Below the pieces are notes generated by a model, which saw only the letters and a program-made list of their open reading frames with translations, did not search any database and was not told where the DNA came from. Both the position numbers and the translations under genes were made by a program. Below are positions 23,446 through 35,235 of a stretch of 64,000 nt of DNA, in pieces. The DNA is from Jacaranda mimosifolia (taxonomy: Eukaryota; Streptophyta; Magnoliopsida; Lamiales; Bignoniaceae): the NCBI GenBank assembly GCA_018894105.1, contig CM032128.1:19449001-19513000 (forward strand), given 5' to 3'. The stretch's first letter is position 1. Each line of letters opens with the position of its first letter.

Positions 23446-24210
23446 TCGATGCCTCATCTCACACTTGACCAGAATCACAAACACTTCTAGAGAAAAAGAA
23501 AGAAAACCCTCTCTTGAAAGAACCCTAACCCCCAGATTGTGCAATCAGACTTTTCTTGAAGAATCAAAGATTATTATTCAAAAAATTGAAGTTTGAAGTG
23601 AAGGATTAAGGAAATTGTGGTTTGATTTGGAAATGGCATTACGAGACCCAAAATATAATGGGGACCCAATTCCGGAGTACAGTATGTTGGCTAGATCCTT
23701 GTATTCTTTTTTTTTTTTTATGTTATTCTTTTTGTTATACTCTAGAATTTTGTACTTTTGAGTTAAATTTTAGTACATGTGTGTGCAGTATGTGGGGTCT
23801 AGGGTTTTTTGGTACTCCAAATGTTCTGGAGATTTATGTTGCTAATGGCCCATGCTTTTATTTTTATGCTATGTTCTTATCCATGCATGCTGTTTTTTAT
23901 TACGCTTGTGTATTATTATTTCTTGGATTCTGTTGGTCTCACATGATATGGATGGGTGGTCCCTAGTTTATTCAAATTGTGGACCTTTATAGATAATAAT
24001 TGTATAATATGTTTCTATGTTTGACTTTTTTTTGTTGGTTTTTCACATGTGTTGTTTCTTTATCAAATGCAATTGATATAGTAGCTTCTTTTTTTTTCCC
24101 TTCTCTGTCTCTTAATTTCATATGATATTGCTCCTTTTGTCACTATAAAGTTGCATCATGGTGGGTAGTTTAATAACATACTTGCTGAGTATATTGGGGG
24201 AAGTATTAGT

Positions 24211-27200
24211 ATGTTTGACTATGTGGATTTAAATAGGATAGCTGTTGCTTATATGGATAAATTATGTGAAAAATTGGGATATTGTGGTATGAAAATGTAT
24301 TATATGTTGGGTGAGCATGGGTTTAAGTTGTTATGTATTAGGGATGAGTTATTACAGTTATGTCTAGAACACTACTTTGACAGGCTAGTTGAAATTTATC
24401 TAGGAGGATATTGGTACACAGGTTGGCTTATCAAAAAGGGGTGATGGCAATAATCTAAATGAGGGTGAAGAAGATATTAGGGGTCATGACAGTAGCTCTT
24501 CTAAGTATGAAGAGTTTAGTGATAGTGATTATGACATTAGTAGTGAAGAGGAGAATAAGGCAAAAGATGATGACATGTATCATGAACATGTGGATGAGGG
24601 TGCAAAGTGAGCTGGGGATAATGATGGGGAAAATGCAGTAGGTACAGAACAACCTTCTGAGGGAGATAAGGCAGAGCACATAAGGTCCAATGGCGAAGAT
24701 TGTGATAGTGACATAGGCTTTGATGGTGAGAATGGACCTAAATACCTTGTTTTCAGTGTTGTTGATACTTATGATCCTAAATTTCTGCTTGGCATGATAT
24801 TCTCAAATAAAAGTGAATTTAGAATAGCTATCTCATGCAATTAAAATAAAGAGAAGTATTTAGATTGTCAAAATGACAAAAGGAGAATTTATGCTAAGTG
24901 TGCAACTGAATGGCGTTTATGGAGAATTCATGATCTTAAGCTTGGGAATGAGTTCATATTTCAAATAAGAGAGTACTACTCCAAACATCAATGTACAGTA
25001 ACATTTACTGTTAAGAACATGTAGTCTTCTTGGCTGTCATCTAAGTATGTGAGCTTATTTAGGTCTGACCCTAAAATAAATGTGAAGGGCTTTAGAAATG
25101 ATGTCATAAAATATATTAGGTTCCATGTGTCTAAACATCAAGCTTATAGGGCTAGGAGTATGGTACTTAAATCAATTGAAGGTGGGGGCAGAGGAGTAGT
25201 ATGCTTTATTGTGAGATTATGCTGAGGAACTAAGAAGGAGCAATCCTTGTTCTACTGTTGTTCTTCCATTAGCTGAGAGTGATGGAAATGATGGTGCTAG
25301 GAGGTTTGCCAAACTTTATGTATGTTTAGAAGCTTTGAAAATGGGGTTTTTATCTAGTTGTAGGCTACTAATAGGTGTTGATGATTGTCATCTTAAAGGG
25401 CCACATTGGGGCAGTACTCTTGACTGCAGTTGGGATCAATCCCAATAACAATTCATCTCCAATAACTTATGCAGTTGTCAGTAAAGAGAACAAAGAAAAA
25501 CGAGAGTAGGTTCTATTATTGTTAAGGGTAGATTTGAATATTGTGAGAGAGTATGAGTTTACTTTTATGTCAGACAAGTAAAAAGGGCCACTTCCTATTT
25601 TGAAACTGTGTTGCCAGCATGTATGAATAGGTTTTATGTTAGACATTTACATGGTAACATGAAAAGGGTAGGTTTTAGGGGGTTAGCTTACAAAAAAGCT
25701 CTTTGGAAAGCTACTATGGCTATTACAATGCCTGATTTTGAAAGAAGAATGAAAGAGACAGGAAAACTTGATAAAAATGCACTTGAGTGGTTTTGTGACA
25801 AGCACCTTACTGAATGGAGTAGGTCGCATTTTAATACAATCCCTAAATTTGACATACTTCTCAATAATATATACGAATCATTTAATGCCAACATTCTAAG
25901 TGCAATGGAGAAGCCTATTCTTACAATGCTAGAAGATATTGGAGAGTTGTTGATGACTAAATTGCAAGAGAATAGAGACAGGGCAAGGGAAAAATGGCAT
26001 GGCAAAATCTATCCTAAGATATAAAAAAAAAAAAAAATAGTGGATAAGAACATGGGGAAGGCTATAGATTGTATACCAATAAAATCCATTGACTTACACT
26101 ATGAGATTTCATGTTATGATAGGTCTAGGTTCACTGTTGATCGTGGGAAGCATACATTTTATTGTAGAAAATGAGATTTAAGTGGAATTCCATGCAAGCA
26201 TGCCATGTCTAGCATCTTTAGCCAAATGAAAGACCTTGAGGATTATGTGCATAAGTTTTATTGGGTTGAGACATTTAGGAAGGTTTATGAGCATGCCATA
26301 CTCCCAATTAATAGTTCTGATTTATAGAAGAAAACGAACCTTCCTCCTCTACTGCCACCAAATCTTGGGAGAAATACAGATAGACTAGCTAGAGCAAGGA
26401 GATTAGAGCTTGATAAGCCTACCAAGAAGATGAAGAACTACACAAAAGGGAAAAAAAAAAAACATTTACAGTGAGAATGCAAAAACAACAACTGACAATC
26501 AAGTGTAGATTGTGTGGAGAAGCTGGCCATAATAGGAAAGGATGTAAGAAGAAGAAAAATGCAGATACAAGTCAAGTGAGTTCATTAATTTCATTAAGTA
26601 TATTACCTTAGTTAACTTTAACTTCATTAACTTGATTTTGTGTGTACAGGTTCAAGAGGAAGCTGAAGCACATGTCCATGTCAATCAAGAAGTTGAAAGA
26701 CATGTCCATGACATTGAAGAGTGTGAAACACATGAGGATGTCAATGAACAAGACTATGACTATTAAGATGCTTATACATTTCCTTCACCAGTAAGCATTA
26801 TATTGTAATTTAATCTATTTTATCATTTTGAACTAATTATATGTAATTTTTGCAGGTTTATGATGAGACAGCCATAGACAAGGACAACATTACAAATATG
26901 CCATGTTCACAAGCTACAAAAAGTTGTGCTGAGCCTTCATTGCCACCACAGACTTAAGAATCCCAAGCTTTCTTTAAGATGACAGCAAGTTTTCTTTACG
27001 TTTTACTTTTGCCCAATCTAATTTTATACATGTATTTAACTTTATTATATGAACAAGTTAGAAAAAGGACAATGCATAAGCATACTCCTTTCAATCCACC
27101 AAAAAGATGCATGGAGTTGACCATTCAACACCAATACCTTCACCAAATCCAAGTTTATATCCTATGAGGACAAGAAGCAAAGCTGTAGTGGATTTAGAAC

Positions 27201-27502
27201 CTGTTGAGGCTACTATGACAATAAGGAGCAAGGCTACAATGGCTTCACACCCTATTGAGGCACATACCAGACCACCACCAGCTCCAATAGCACCTTTGAC
27301 AATAATGAGCAAGGCTGCAATGGCTTCAAAGCAAGTTGAGGGACGAGCAACATCAAGTGTAAGAATCAGGCCTCTATTTGCTCCAAGAGTGACCATTAGG
27401 CCTCCAATTCCATTTTCAAATGATCATCTAAGAGTAGCTATAGGGACAGTGACTGCTAAAGGCCAGGGTTACAAGGGATTAGTGCCAGTATTTTCAAAAT
27501 GA
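24211..27502 (+). pseudogene. MuDR-type MULE transposase (broken)
   Basis: Pieces in the plant MULE order. A PB1-like N-terminus (MFDYVDLNRIAVAYMDKLCE ... VEIYL) is followed by an acidic region (SSKYEEFSDSDYDISSEEEN) and the MuDR DNA-binding part (MIFSNKSEFRIAIS, CATEWRLWRIHDL, YYSKHQCTVTF). Then come the DDE core (IGVDDCHLKGPHWG, about 25371-25412) and its C-terminal part (25608-26024, HLHGNMKR ... LLNNIYESFNANIL). A SWIM zinc finger (DLSGIPCKHAMS, about 26170-26210) and a CCHC knuckle (CRLCGEAGHNRKGCKKK, about 26510-26560) follow. Two GT-AG introns can be seen at 26576-26649 and 26791-26855, then a Pro/Ala-rich tail to 27502. Stops (about 24841, 25021, 25448, 26173) and frameshifts make it inactive. 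Confidence 0.92.
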
Positions 27503-28184
27503 GGCCAAAGATATGTTCCAATGGCCAATTTGAGTACCGTTGTTAGAAAAAGAAAGGATAACTGAAAAGAGTTTGATATGTTGAAGTTGAAGAACTGCAG
27601 TGGTCCTCTTTTGTTAGCTTAATAGTTTGTTGTTTTGTTGAGAACAAGTTATTAACTTGTTCATATTACTTAGGAATACTTAGGTATTTTGTCGGTTTTG
27701 TTGTATGAAAGTTGGTATTTTGCTATCTTAAGACAACTTATTTTACCATTAAGACAATTTGGTATCAAGTGGTGTTAAGATTGCTCTTTTTGTTTCCATC
27801 TATATTAAGATATATATATATTTTTTGGCATCAATTTGTATCAATTTCTTTCTTATGGAGTTGAATTGCTATTAAGATAGCTTATGGTTTGGTTGTCTGC
27901 ATTTTTTGTCAATTGCAATTTGTGGTTTGCAAAAACAGTGTACATAGGAAACACACAAGTACATATACCAAATTCTGTTGGAAAAACATAATACAAATTG
28001 CATATATTACATACCATAAAACTTGCCATACCAAACTAAATAGCAAAAAGCATGCCATACCAAAGTACATGGTAAAAGGTATCTCACTTGATACAACATT
28101 TCGTACACAATGCATCCAAACCATGAAACACCAAAATCTTACCTAGCACCTTTGACAACATAAGAGTATCCAACCATCTTTTCC

Positions 28185-28553
28185 TCAACTAAATAAATTG
28201 AAAGACACCATCAACCAAGAAACAACTAAAAGATACAACAATAGAGTTTGTCTTTTTTGAAGTTTAGATAATTCTTTCTCCTTTTCATTTAATCTCCTAA
28301 GTAATCCAGGAATCACTTTTCTTGCTCTTGCACACATTGGAAGGTCTTTCCAAGCAAAAAAATTACACCCATTACTACTAGAAGCATACCCATGGAACCT
28401 CCTACCTAGATTTTCATTTGTGCATGATGTCCTCGATAGAGCTGGGCTATCACAGAAACTTGTAAGGGTGCCTTCAATAGAGCTGGACATTTTTCTTCCC
28501 TTTTCTGCAAATCTGCTACCACTTCTGCCAACTTGCTGTAACTTGAAGACCAT
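28185..28553 (-). CDS. GRF-zinc-finger-like ORF within MULE (122 codons, likely decayed)
   Basis: The minus-strand protein has SRTSCTNENLGRRFHGY, then CNFFAWKDLPMCARAR, an amphipathic charged stretch (GLLRRLNEKEKELSKLQKRQ) and a hydrophobic C-terminus (LLLYLLVVSWLMVSFNLF). The TNENPGRRF and CxFFxWxD signatures are those of the GRF zinc finger, a nucleic-acid-binding fold. Two expected metal ligands look lost: the N-terminal CxC has only FCDS, and the Cys after GRRFHG is Tyr. Small GRF proteins with a coiled stretch and a C-terminal membrane segment are common in plant genomes, often near MULEs. It points toward the transposase and lies inside the right TIR, so it is probably the element's second gene. 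The start Met is uncertain. Confidence 0.7.
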   Translation of the reverse strand: MVFKLQQVGRSGSRFAEKGRKMSSSIEGTLTSFCDSPALSRTSCTNENLGRRFHGYASSSNGCNFFAWKDLPMCARARKVIPGLLRRLNEKEKELSKLQKRQTLLLYLLVVSWLMVSFNLFS

Positions 28554-28683
28554 AAACTTTTTTCCACTATGCAGATAAAGATTTCATAGATTATATGGTG
28601 GAACAAAGAGCAATTTTCTTTCTTATGTGAGGATTCTTAATTAATAGATCTCAAGACCAGCAATTTTCCCTCCAACGTGAAGA

Positions 28684-28880
28684 TTTTCCCTCCAAATTGT
28701 CACCTAAACGGCCAAGTGAGTGGCACAGGCTTTGCACCGTTAACTATTTGATGGAAATTTTGCTGAGTCCTTAAATTGGGAAAAAAAATCGACTTAGAGG
28801 GCGTAATGTGAGAAAGTGCAAAAGAATGAGACCAAAATCCAAAATGACCTAAGTTGTGGGACCAAAAATGCAATTTACCC
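28684..28880 (-). repeat. MULE right terminal inverted repeat
   Basis: Inverse partner of 23249-23445, with moderate divergence. Confidence 0.9.
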
Positions 28881-28889
28881 TAAACATTA

Positions 28890-29180
28890 TGATAAGTAAA
28901 ATATCTAGGTTTTTTCTCTCTCTCTATTTTCATAATTTTTTTCCAAATAAATATACATATTTTTCATCTGAATGACTTCTCTATATAAAAAGAGGACTTG
29001 AGCATGCTCTATTAAAATTTCTAATAAGTAAAGTAAGTAGTTTCTTCCTTCTATCTTTTGGTAAAATATTTTTCCAAACAAACATATATGATTTCTATTT
29101 TTACATTATTTTTTGTGTAAAGGAGTACTTTAGCATGCTATGGTAAAATTTTTGATAAATAAGTAGTTTCCTTCTATGGT
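28890..29180. repeat. Degenerate tandem array, right part
   Basis: Continues the array at 22480-23248, with unit landmarks at about 29000 (GAGCATGCTCTATTAAAA) and 29131 (TAGCATGCTATGGTAAAA). Subtracting the MULE and one TSD copy restores the usual spacing of about 130 bp. Confidence 0.78.
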
Positions 29181-29339
29181 TTTTCCTTTCTATTCTAAAA
29201 AATGATCTTCCAAAAGAAATAGGTATATATATAAGAAATCCTTCCAAAAGAGTTCCCCAAAGGTCACTATCATAGTGACATTTTGTAGTATAAAGACACA
29301 AAAGTGATAGGGTGATTATTGAAAAGAAAAATATCATTA

Positions 29340-30620
29340 TAATACAATATTTGGTAGTGTTTAATTAATAGATGACAAATAAAAATAGTGACATTGAGTA
29401 AAATGCCAGGATAAATGTATTTGGGAGGCGTTTAAATAGTCCATTAATTTTTTTTCTTAAAAAATGTCACTCGATATATTTATGGTTCATTTGTAAAAGA
29501 TGTTGCAATTATTTAGTGGCATTAACTTAATGTCATTTTACAATGTAGTAACATGTTAGAGTAATACAGTGATAGTGATAAAAATGCCACCACAATATAA
29601 TTCCTAGTGCCAATTTATTAATGAATATTATAAAAAATATAATTTTATTGACAATGCTAGCATAACTATATTTTAAAAGTATTTAACTAATATCATTACC
29701 TTTTTTTAGAAGAAAGTATCACTCATAATTCAGATGTGGTGTGACATGAAATGAATACCACAACAATAGATAAAATATAGGTATATTACTAACTATCAAA
29801 TATATAAATTTATATCTTATCATCTATACATTATGTTTCTTCTTTAATGTTTTCTATGTCTATATTTAGTCTTTCACACTTTTTCAAATGTATTACTCAT
29901 TATAGTAATTTCAAGCATATATTTAAATAATTTAGAAAACATACTTTCGAGGTATAAAGATAAACTAATTTTTTGACTATATATATTGACCATTTGATGG
30001 TAGTTTGATGATAAATTCATATCTTTGCAATAAATGATTGTAGGTTTGAGTCTTATATAGAGCAATTGGAAATATTGGGGTATTATATATGGGTTACTTG
30101 AGGTAGATTAATGTGTCATTCAAAAGAATCTGTTGTGGCATTTAATTTACCATGTTATTTAATTAATTTTGTGACATGTTAGCATGCTATCTAAAGGAAT
30201 CTTTTGTGGCATGTTAATATCCCTATATGCATTTTCTATGGCACATTAGCATATCACTTAAAAGTAATTTTGTGATATTTTAATTTGTCATCTATTGTAT
30301 TTTTTGTGGCAATTACCTTGTCATTTAAAGAAACTTATTTGGCTTTTTAACATGCCACTAAATGCATTGTTAGTGGCACTTAGCATGTCATTTTATGATA
30401 TCTTCAGCGGCACTTTGACATGTTATTTAATACGTTTTTGGTGATATTTCTATGTATCATTTGATGCATCTTTTGTTGCATTTTATTAATACCACAATAA
30501 AGGCAATTAATTGGTGATATTTATACATTTAGCCACATAGCTACAAGTGACATATTTAAAAAATTCTATCAAATATAAAATTGCTACTATAACATGATTT
30601 AAGTGATATTTTTTAGTGTA
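29340..30620. repeat. Array of about 40-bp degenerate repeats
   Basis: Between about 30110 and 30500 a unit of roughly 36-41 bp repeats about ten times, built from TTTTGTGGCAT, TTAACATG and CCATTTAATGCAT-like words. Related words (AGTGACATT, TGCCACCA) extend back to about 29350. The right edge carries TATCACTTAAATCATG on the minus strand next to CACTAAAAAA, which hints at a CACTA-like terminus. No left partner was found. Confidence 0.55.
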
Positions 30621-32260
30621 TTTAATGTTTAATTTTGTTGTAGTATATCTTTGTTAAAAGGATGTAACGGAGGAAATAATAATGAAGGAAAAAGGGGAAC
30701 ATGGAGAAGGAGGAGAGAGAAAAAGAAAAAGAAATAGAAAGAATAAGGAGGAGAAAATTGACTTTGGAACCCATCCGATCAAACCTTTGGAAAAGACAAA
30801 ATAAAACTTAGAGCCCCTTTAGAATTAACACAAGAACCCCGTAAGACCAGTCAATCGTTACTAATTAAACACAAATTGGTAATAATGGATAACTAAATAA
30901 AAATAAATAACCGCATAAAAAGTGAATTTTATTCTCTAGTCCTACTAGAATTTCCTCTCAAGAGTAAATGGCTATATGATATGGCAAAGATATAGACTAA
31001 AGGAATATTGGTAAATTCGTTATCAATGAAGCAAATTCTATAATGTTGGACCATTGCACCTAAGAATAACAGTCATGTTGTGAATATTTATTTGGGCCTA
31101 AAATTTTAATCCTGTCATTATAAATACCCTCATAATTTGACAAATAGGGGATAATCATTTTTCACTCGAATAATTTCTCCAAACAAGAGCATTTAAGAAT
31201 TATGGGAGCACTAGTTTTATTTTCCAAATATGAAATCCTAAGCAAATCCTCAAGAAATCTCTTCAAGCATCGAATTGGGGATCCACTACTCTAATTTTTT
31301 GGATATGAAATCCCGAGGAGACCCTCATGGCAAGATTGATCCTGCATTGCATCACTTAGGATGTTAACTTAAAGAAGAAAAAAATAGTTAATTCAATACA
31401 AATTGATTATTGAATGTTGGTCAAGAATTGAGGATAATTGTCCCATTGAACCTGTTACCATCATAGGATTAATTTGTCTAATCAGCAAGCTCAAAACCTG
31501 CTAAAAATTTCTCATCAAACAACCCGCGATTTACACATTGTTCCAAAAAGATTGGATGCGACACAACTGCAAACCGAGTGGAAACAATTTACAGTGCACT
31601 AAAAAGTTGGGACATTTTTCCAGTTAACAAGGGTGACTTTTTCACATCAATTTGTGCAAATTGGTAGCAAAAAGATGATGTTGAATCACTGACTTTTCCT
31701 CTTTTCTTTCTTTTCTTTTTAAATTCCATTATTACTTAAAAAAGCAAAAGAAAATACAAAACCAAATAAATTAAGAAGAGCGTGGGGCCTTTGTGGATGA
31801 GCCTTTTCTGCCGACCATTTCATCAGTCTTTCTGCAAACGTGACCCTTCATCCCAAAACACACCACCATTCAACACAGACATATAACTATAAACTATGAA
31901 ATGTATTTTTTGGGAATTTGCAGTTTTTACATTTTATTTAAATCTGATTTAATTTTTAAGGGTGAATACGAATGGGAAAGAATAGATAAATACTTTTATA
32001 TTATTATTATTAGGTTATCATGTTGGATCCAACTTGATTCCAAAACTTATATAATAACGTATAGAAATTGAATAATTCTTGGATAAATTTCAATCCTAAG
32101 TTCATTTAAGAATTTTTTATTATCAAATACGTCAAATAATAAGTTAAAGGCGTGGCTACCTTACCATAATTTTACAAATTTTTAAAAACTACGATAGTTT
32201 TGTAAAAATTATTTTTTTTCACTGTATTTTTATAAATTAGCCCAAGTGCCAACTGCAGTT
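30621..32260. other. Intergenic DNA, no gene seen
   Basis: A purine-rich stretch at about 30670-30760. No coding frame or paired repeats are recognised. Confidence 0.55.
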
Positions 32261-32264
32261 AGTG

Positions 32265-33141
32265 TTCAAACTAAAAGACTTAGGCTCTCTCAAGTATTTT
32301 CTTGGTCTAGAAATTGCTAAGAAATCTTCTGGCATTTACCTCTCTTAGAGACAGTATACTTTGCAATTGTTGAACACACTGGCTTTCTTAATTGCAAACC
32401 AGCTGAGACTCCCATGGATTCTAAGTCCAATCCCAGTGCACGTGCTTCAGCCCCTCTCTCAGATCCTACTCAGTACAGACGCCTGGTTGGGCCGCTCTTA
32501 TACCTCACAATTTCCCGGCCCGACATTACAGTTTTGCTGTGCGCACGTTAAATCAGGTTTTAGCTAATCCTTGCAACATCATCTCTAGGTAGCCCACCAT
32601 CTGTTGCGGTATTTGAAATCCCACCCTGACCAAGGTCTCTTTTCTTTTCAGCATCTTCCAACCTCCAGCTTCGAGCTTTCTCAGATGCTGACTGGGGAGC
32701 TTGCACAGAAACTAGAAGATCAATCACAGGTTTCTGCATGTTTTTAGGTGACTCACTGATTTCTTGCAAATCTAAAAAGCAAGCCACAGTTTCACGGTCT
32801 TTAGCAGAGGCTGAGTATCGCGCCTTAGTTGCTACTGCTTTTGAACTCACTTAGCTCCAGCAACTCCTTTGTGATCTTCATCATCCATCTCTGCCGTTGT
32901 CTATTGTGACAACCAAGCCACTGTACACATTGTGTCTAATCCCACATTCCATGAAAGAATGAAACATATTGAAATAGATTGTCACTTCATATGTGAGAAG
33001 ATCACAGCTGGCTCCATCAAACTTTTGGCCGTTAAGACTGAGCACCAACTTGCTGACAAGTTCCCTAAACCTCTCCCGGCTTCTCTTCTCCATCTTCACA
33101 TGTCCAAGATGGCTGTCCTGGACATATTCCAGCTACCTTGA
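32265..33141 (+). pseudogene. Ty1/copia RT end and RNase H remnant
   Basis: Plus-strand frames give FKLKDLGSLKYFLGLEIAKK, then a stop, RQYTLQLL, YRRLVGPLLYLTISRPDI (RT end), [20 protein letters not shown] (RNase H), AEAEYRALV and [20 protein letters not shown], ending at TGA 33139-33141. The order and motifs are copia. There are several frameshifts and a stop within ATT. Everything upstream of the RT end is missing at 32265, so this is a 5'-truncated copy or the residue of a deletion. Confidence 0.9.
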
Positions 33142-33370
33142 GGGGGAGTATTAACACAGCAATGAGCACAACTCCCCTCACCAGTTGAAATAGTAACTTT
33201 TAAGATATTTGTGAAGTTAGTTAGATAAACCCTAATTAATTTCTTGTTAGCTGAGTTTGTTACAAGAACATTCCAGATTTTATTTAGCTCATCTGAGCAT
33301 GATCCTAGCTATATATAAACCTTATAAATATCTCAATCAAATCATTCTTCATGCTCCCAAAATATTCAGT
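33140..33370 (+). repeat. Polypurine tract and partial 3' LTR of the copia remnant
   Basis: GAGGGGGAG (33140-33148) directly follows the pol stop, as copia PPTs do. An LTR-like stretch then begins TATTAACA, probably a mutated TGTTAACA, with a TATA-like GCTATATATAAACC at about 33308. The far end is not defined. Confidence 0.6.
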
Positions 33371-33798
33371 TGATGCTTCCACTGATAAAAATGCCTCCTT
33401 CCAAACCAAAATATTCATGTCGCTCATCAAAATTGAAAATTTGTGGCTCATCCCATGACCCACGTTATTTCACAAAGTATGCATAAATACTTAAAAATTA
33501 CAAAAAGAAAAAGAAAAAAAAAAAGATCACCTGAAAATGTGTGATAGTTGCTCACTCTTAACACTGATCCCATTAAACAATTAGCGACCTTATTTATCCA
33601 ATTTTAAAAAATAGCGTAAGCTCTCCAACCAATGAAATGAGGAAAAACCAGCAAAACTTGGTAAAAGGTCATTCTTTGACAAAGAAATGCAAGGTTATGC
33701 TCATTGAAAAATTTTCTCACAAAGAAACAACCACAGAGCTTAGCGAAAAAGCTTTTTGCTGGGCTCAAAAATGGTAACAATCACGGGGAAAATAAATA
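33371..33798. other. Intergenic DNA, no gene seen
   Basis: No protein or repeat pair is recognised. Confidence 0.5.
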
Positions 33799-34493
33799 GT
33801 CAATTTTCTATTAGAGACTGCATATTTAGTACATTATTTTAAATTTGCCATCACATTTAGTTCATGTATTTACAAATTTAGTCATTCAGACCACTTAATT
33901 TAAAATCAAACCCGAAACATATCTAATCACCTCTTATTGAGCCAAATTAAATTTGAAATTCTTTTTCCATGTGTACTCAGGTGTCACATACTTTGTTGCA
34001 TTAGCTTAAAGCTTAAGTAAATCTTAAATTTGAAGATATGATTTAGAAAACAATTGCTGCACTTATTTTTTTAAATTAAAAAAGTGTAGCTTCATCTAAA
34101 ACTAAATACAACATAACACATGACACAGTGCTTCAACCACTATATATAAAGAGCAAATCGTTATACTTAATAAGTTTTCAACTCTTGTACTAAATTAAAC
34201 TAGTTCATTAACTTTTGAAGGCAAAATAACAAAATTCGTCCGGTAACTTTACCCTATTTGGTTTTTTATCCTATAACTTGCATAATATCAATTCTAGTCA
34301 TATAAAGCTGGCGTGGCTCGTCGGGTGTGTGGCAGCTGACGTGGCTTGATTAATTAAAAAAAATAACAAAAATGCCAAATAGATATATATAATATATATT
34401 GATATATATTTATATATACACATACATCTAAATATACACATTTATCTCAATATATGTATTTATATATACATACATATATATACATTATATATA

Positions 34494-34850
34494 TGCCCCC
34501 ATCTCCCCACCCCACCCCACCCCACCCCACCGCAACGCACGCACCCTCACCACCCCACCGGGCTGCCATAGCCATCAGCCAGGCGAGCTCGCCGACCACC
34601 TGGATCTGGCCATGGCTGCCTCGGCCCTGGCCAGCTGGGTAGCCATGGCCAGAGGCCTCCTAGCCAGATTTGGCTAGGCGGCGGCCATGGTGGGTGCCCG
34701 GGGGCGGGGGTGGGGGGGGGGCGGGGGGTGGGGAGGGGGGAGTGGCTGCCAGGATGGTAGGTGGTCGGGGGCGGGCGGTGCAGGGATGGGGGAGGGGTGA
34801 ATGGCGGCCATGGCCAGAGGGTGGCCGGCGGCCATGGCTATGCCTCTTTT
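34494..34850. other. GC-rich island with repeated GCCATGGC words
   Basis: About 350 bp of strongly GC-rich sequence in otherwise AT-rich DNA. It starts with CCCCACCCCACC repeats, has a G-rich centre (about 34695-34745) and about five GGCCATGG-type palindromic words. Open frames exist on the plus strand (34454-34642, 34670-34876) but are low complexity and not recognisable. It may be captured genomic DNA or a locally expanded repeat. Confidence 0.6.
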
Positions 34851-34916
34851 CTTTTTTTCTTTTTCTTCTTTTTTAAATTAAATTAAATTTAAATTATTTT
34901 AACCATATATTTTTAT

Positions 34917-35235
34917 TTTTTATCTAGTAAATAATTATAAATTATATATAAATATATGTGAATATTTTAAATTTAAAGTTGTGCCAACTCAGCGAGTTAA
35001 AAGAATATTATTAATATGGTATATTAATTTTTTTTATTTTTTAATTAGTAAATAATTATAAATTATATATAAATATATATTTATATAAATATATGTGTAT
35101 ATATGTGTATATTTTTAAATTCAAAGTTGTGCCAACTAAGCGAGTTAAAAGATTATTGTTAATATAGTAGATTAAATTTTTTTATTTTTTAATTAGTAAA
35201 TAATTATAGATTATAAATAAATATATGTGTATGTT
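34917..35235. repeat. Three tandem units of about 120-150 bp
   Basis: AGTAAATAATTATA starts at about 34926, 35046 and 35195. The units share TTCAAAGTTGTGCCAACT and AGCGAGTTAAAAGA words. It lies inside the inner TIR element. Confidence 0.75.

Larger units (their letters stand above)
23249..28880. mobile_element. Mutator-like element (MULE) with about 200-bp TIRs
   Basis: The left 200 bp (from GGATAAATTG) and the reverse complement of the right 200 bp (from GGGTAAATTG) align along their length. Shared words include TTTTTGGTCCCACAACTTAG, CATTCTTTTGCACTTTC, CTCTAAGTCGATTTTTTT and AATTTAAGGACT. Flanks TAAAAATTA (23240-23248) and TAAACATTA (28881-28889) are a 9-bp TSD with one mismatch. Long TIRs and a 9-bp TSD define Mutator. 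Inside are a decayed MULE transposase on the plus strand and a convergent GRF-finger ORF on the minus strand. Confidence 0.95.

Noticed and set aside
30110..30500. CRISPR-like regular repeats
   Set aside because: Units are degenerate, have no unique spacers, and the window is plant nuclear DNA.
34454..34876. Pro/Gly/Arg-rich open frames in the GC-rich island
   Set aside because: Low-complexity translation of GC-rich repeats, no known domain, no splice or transcript evidence.
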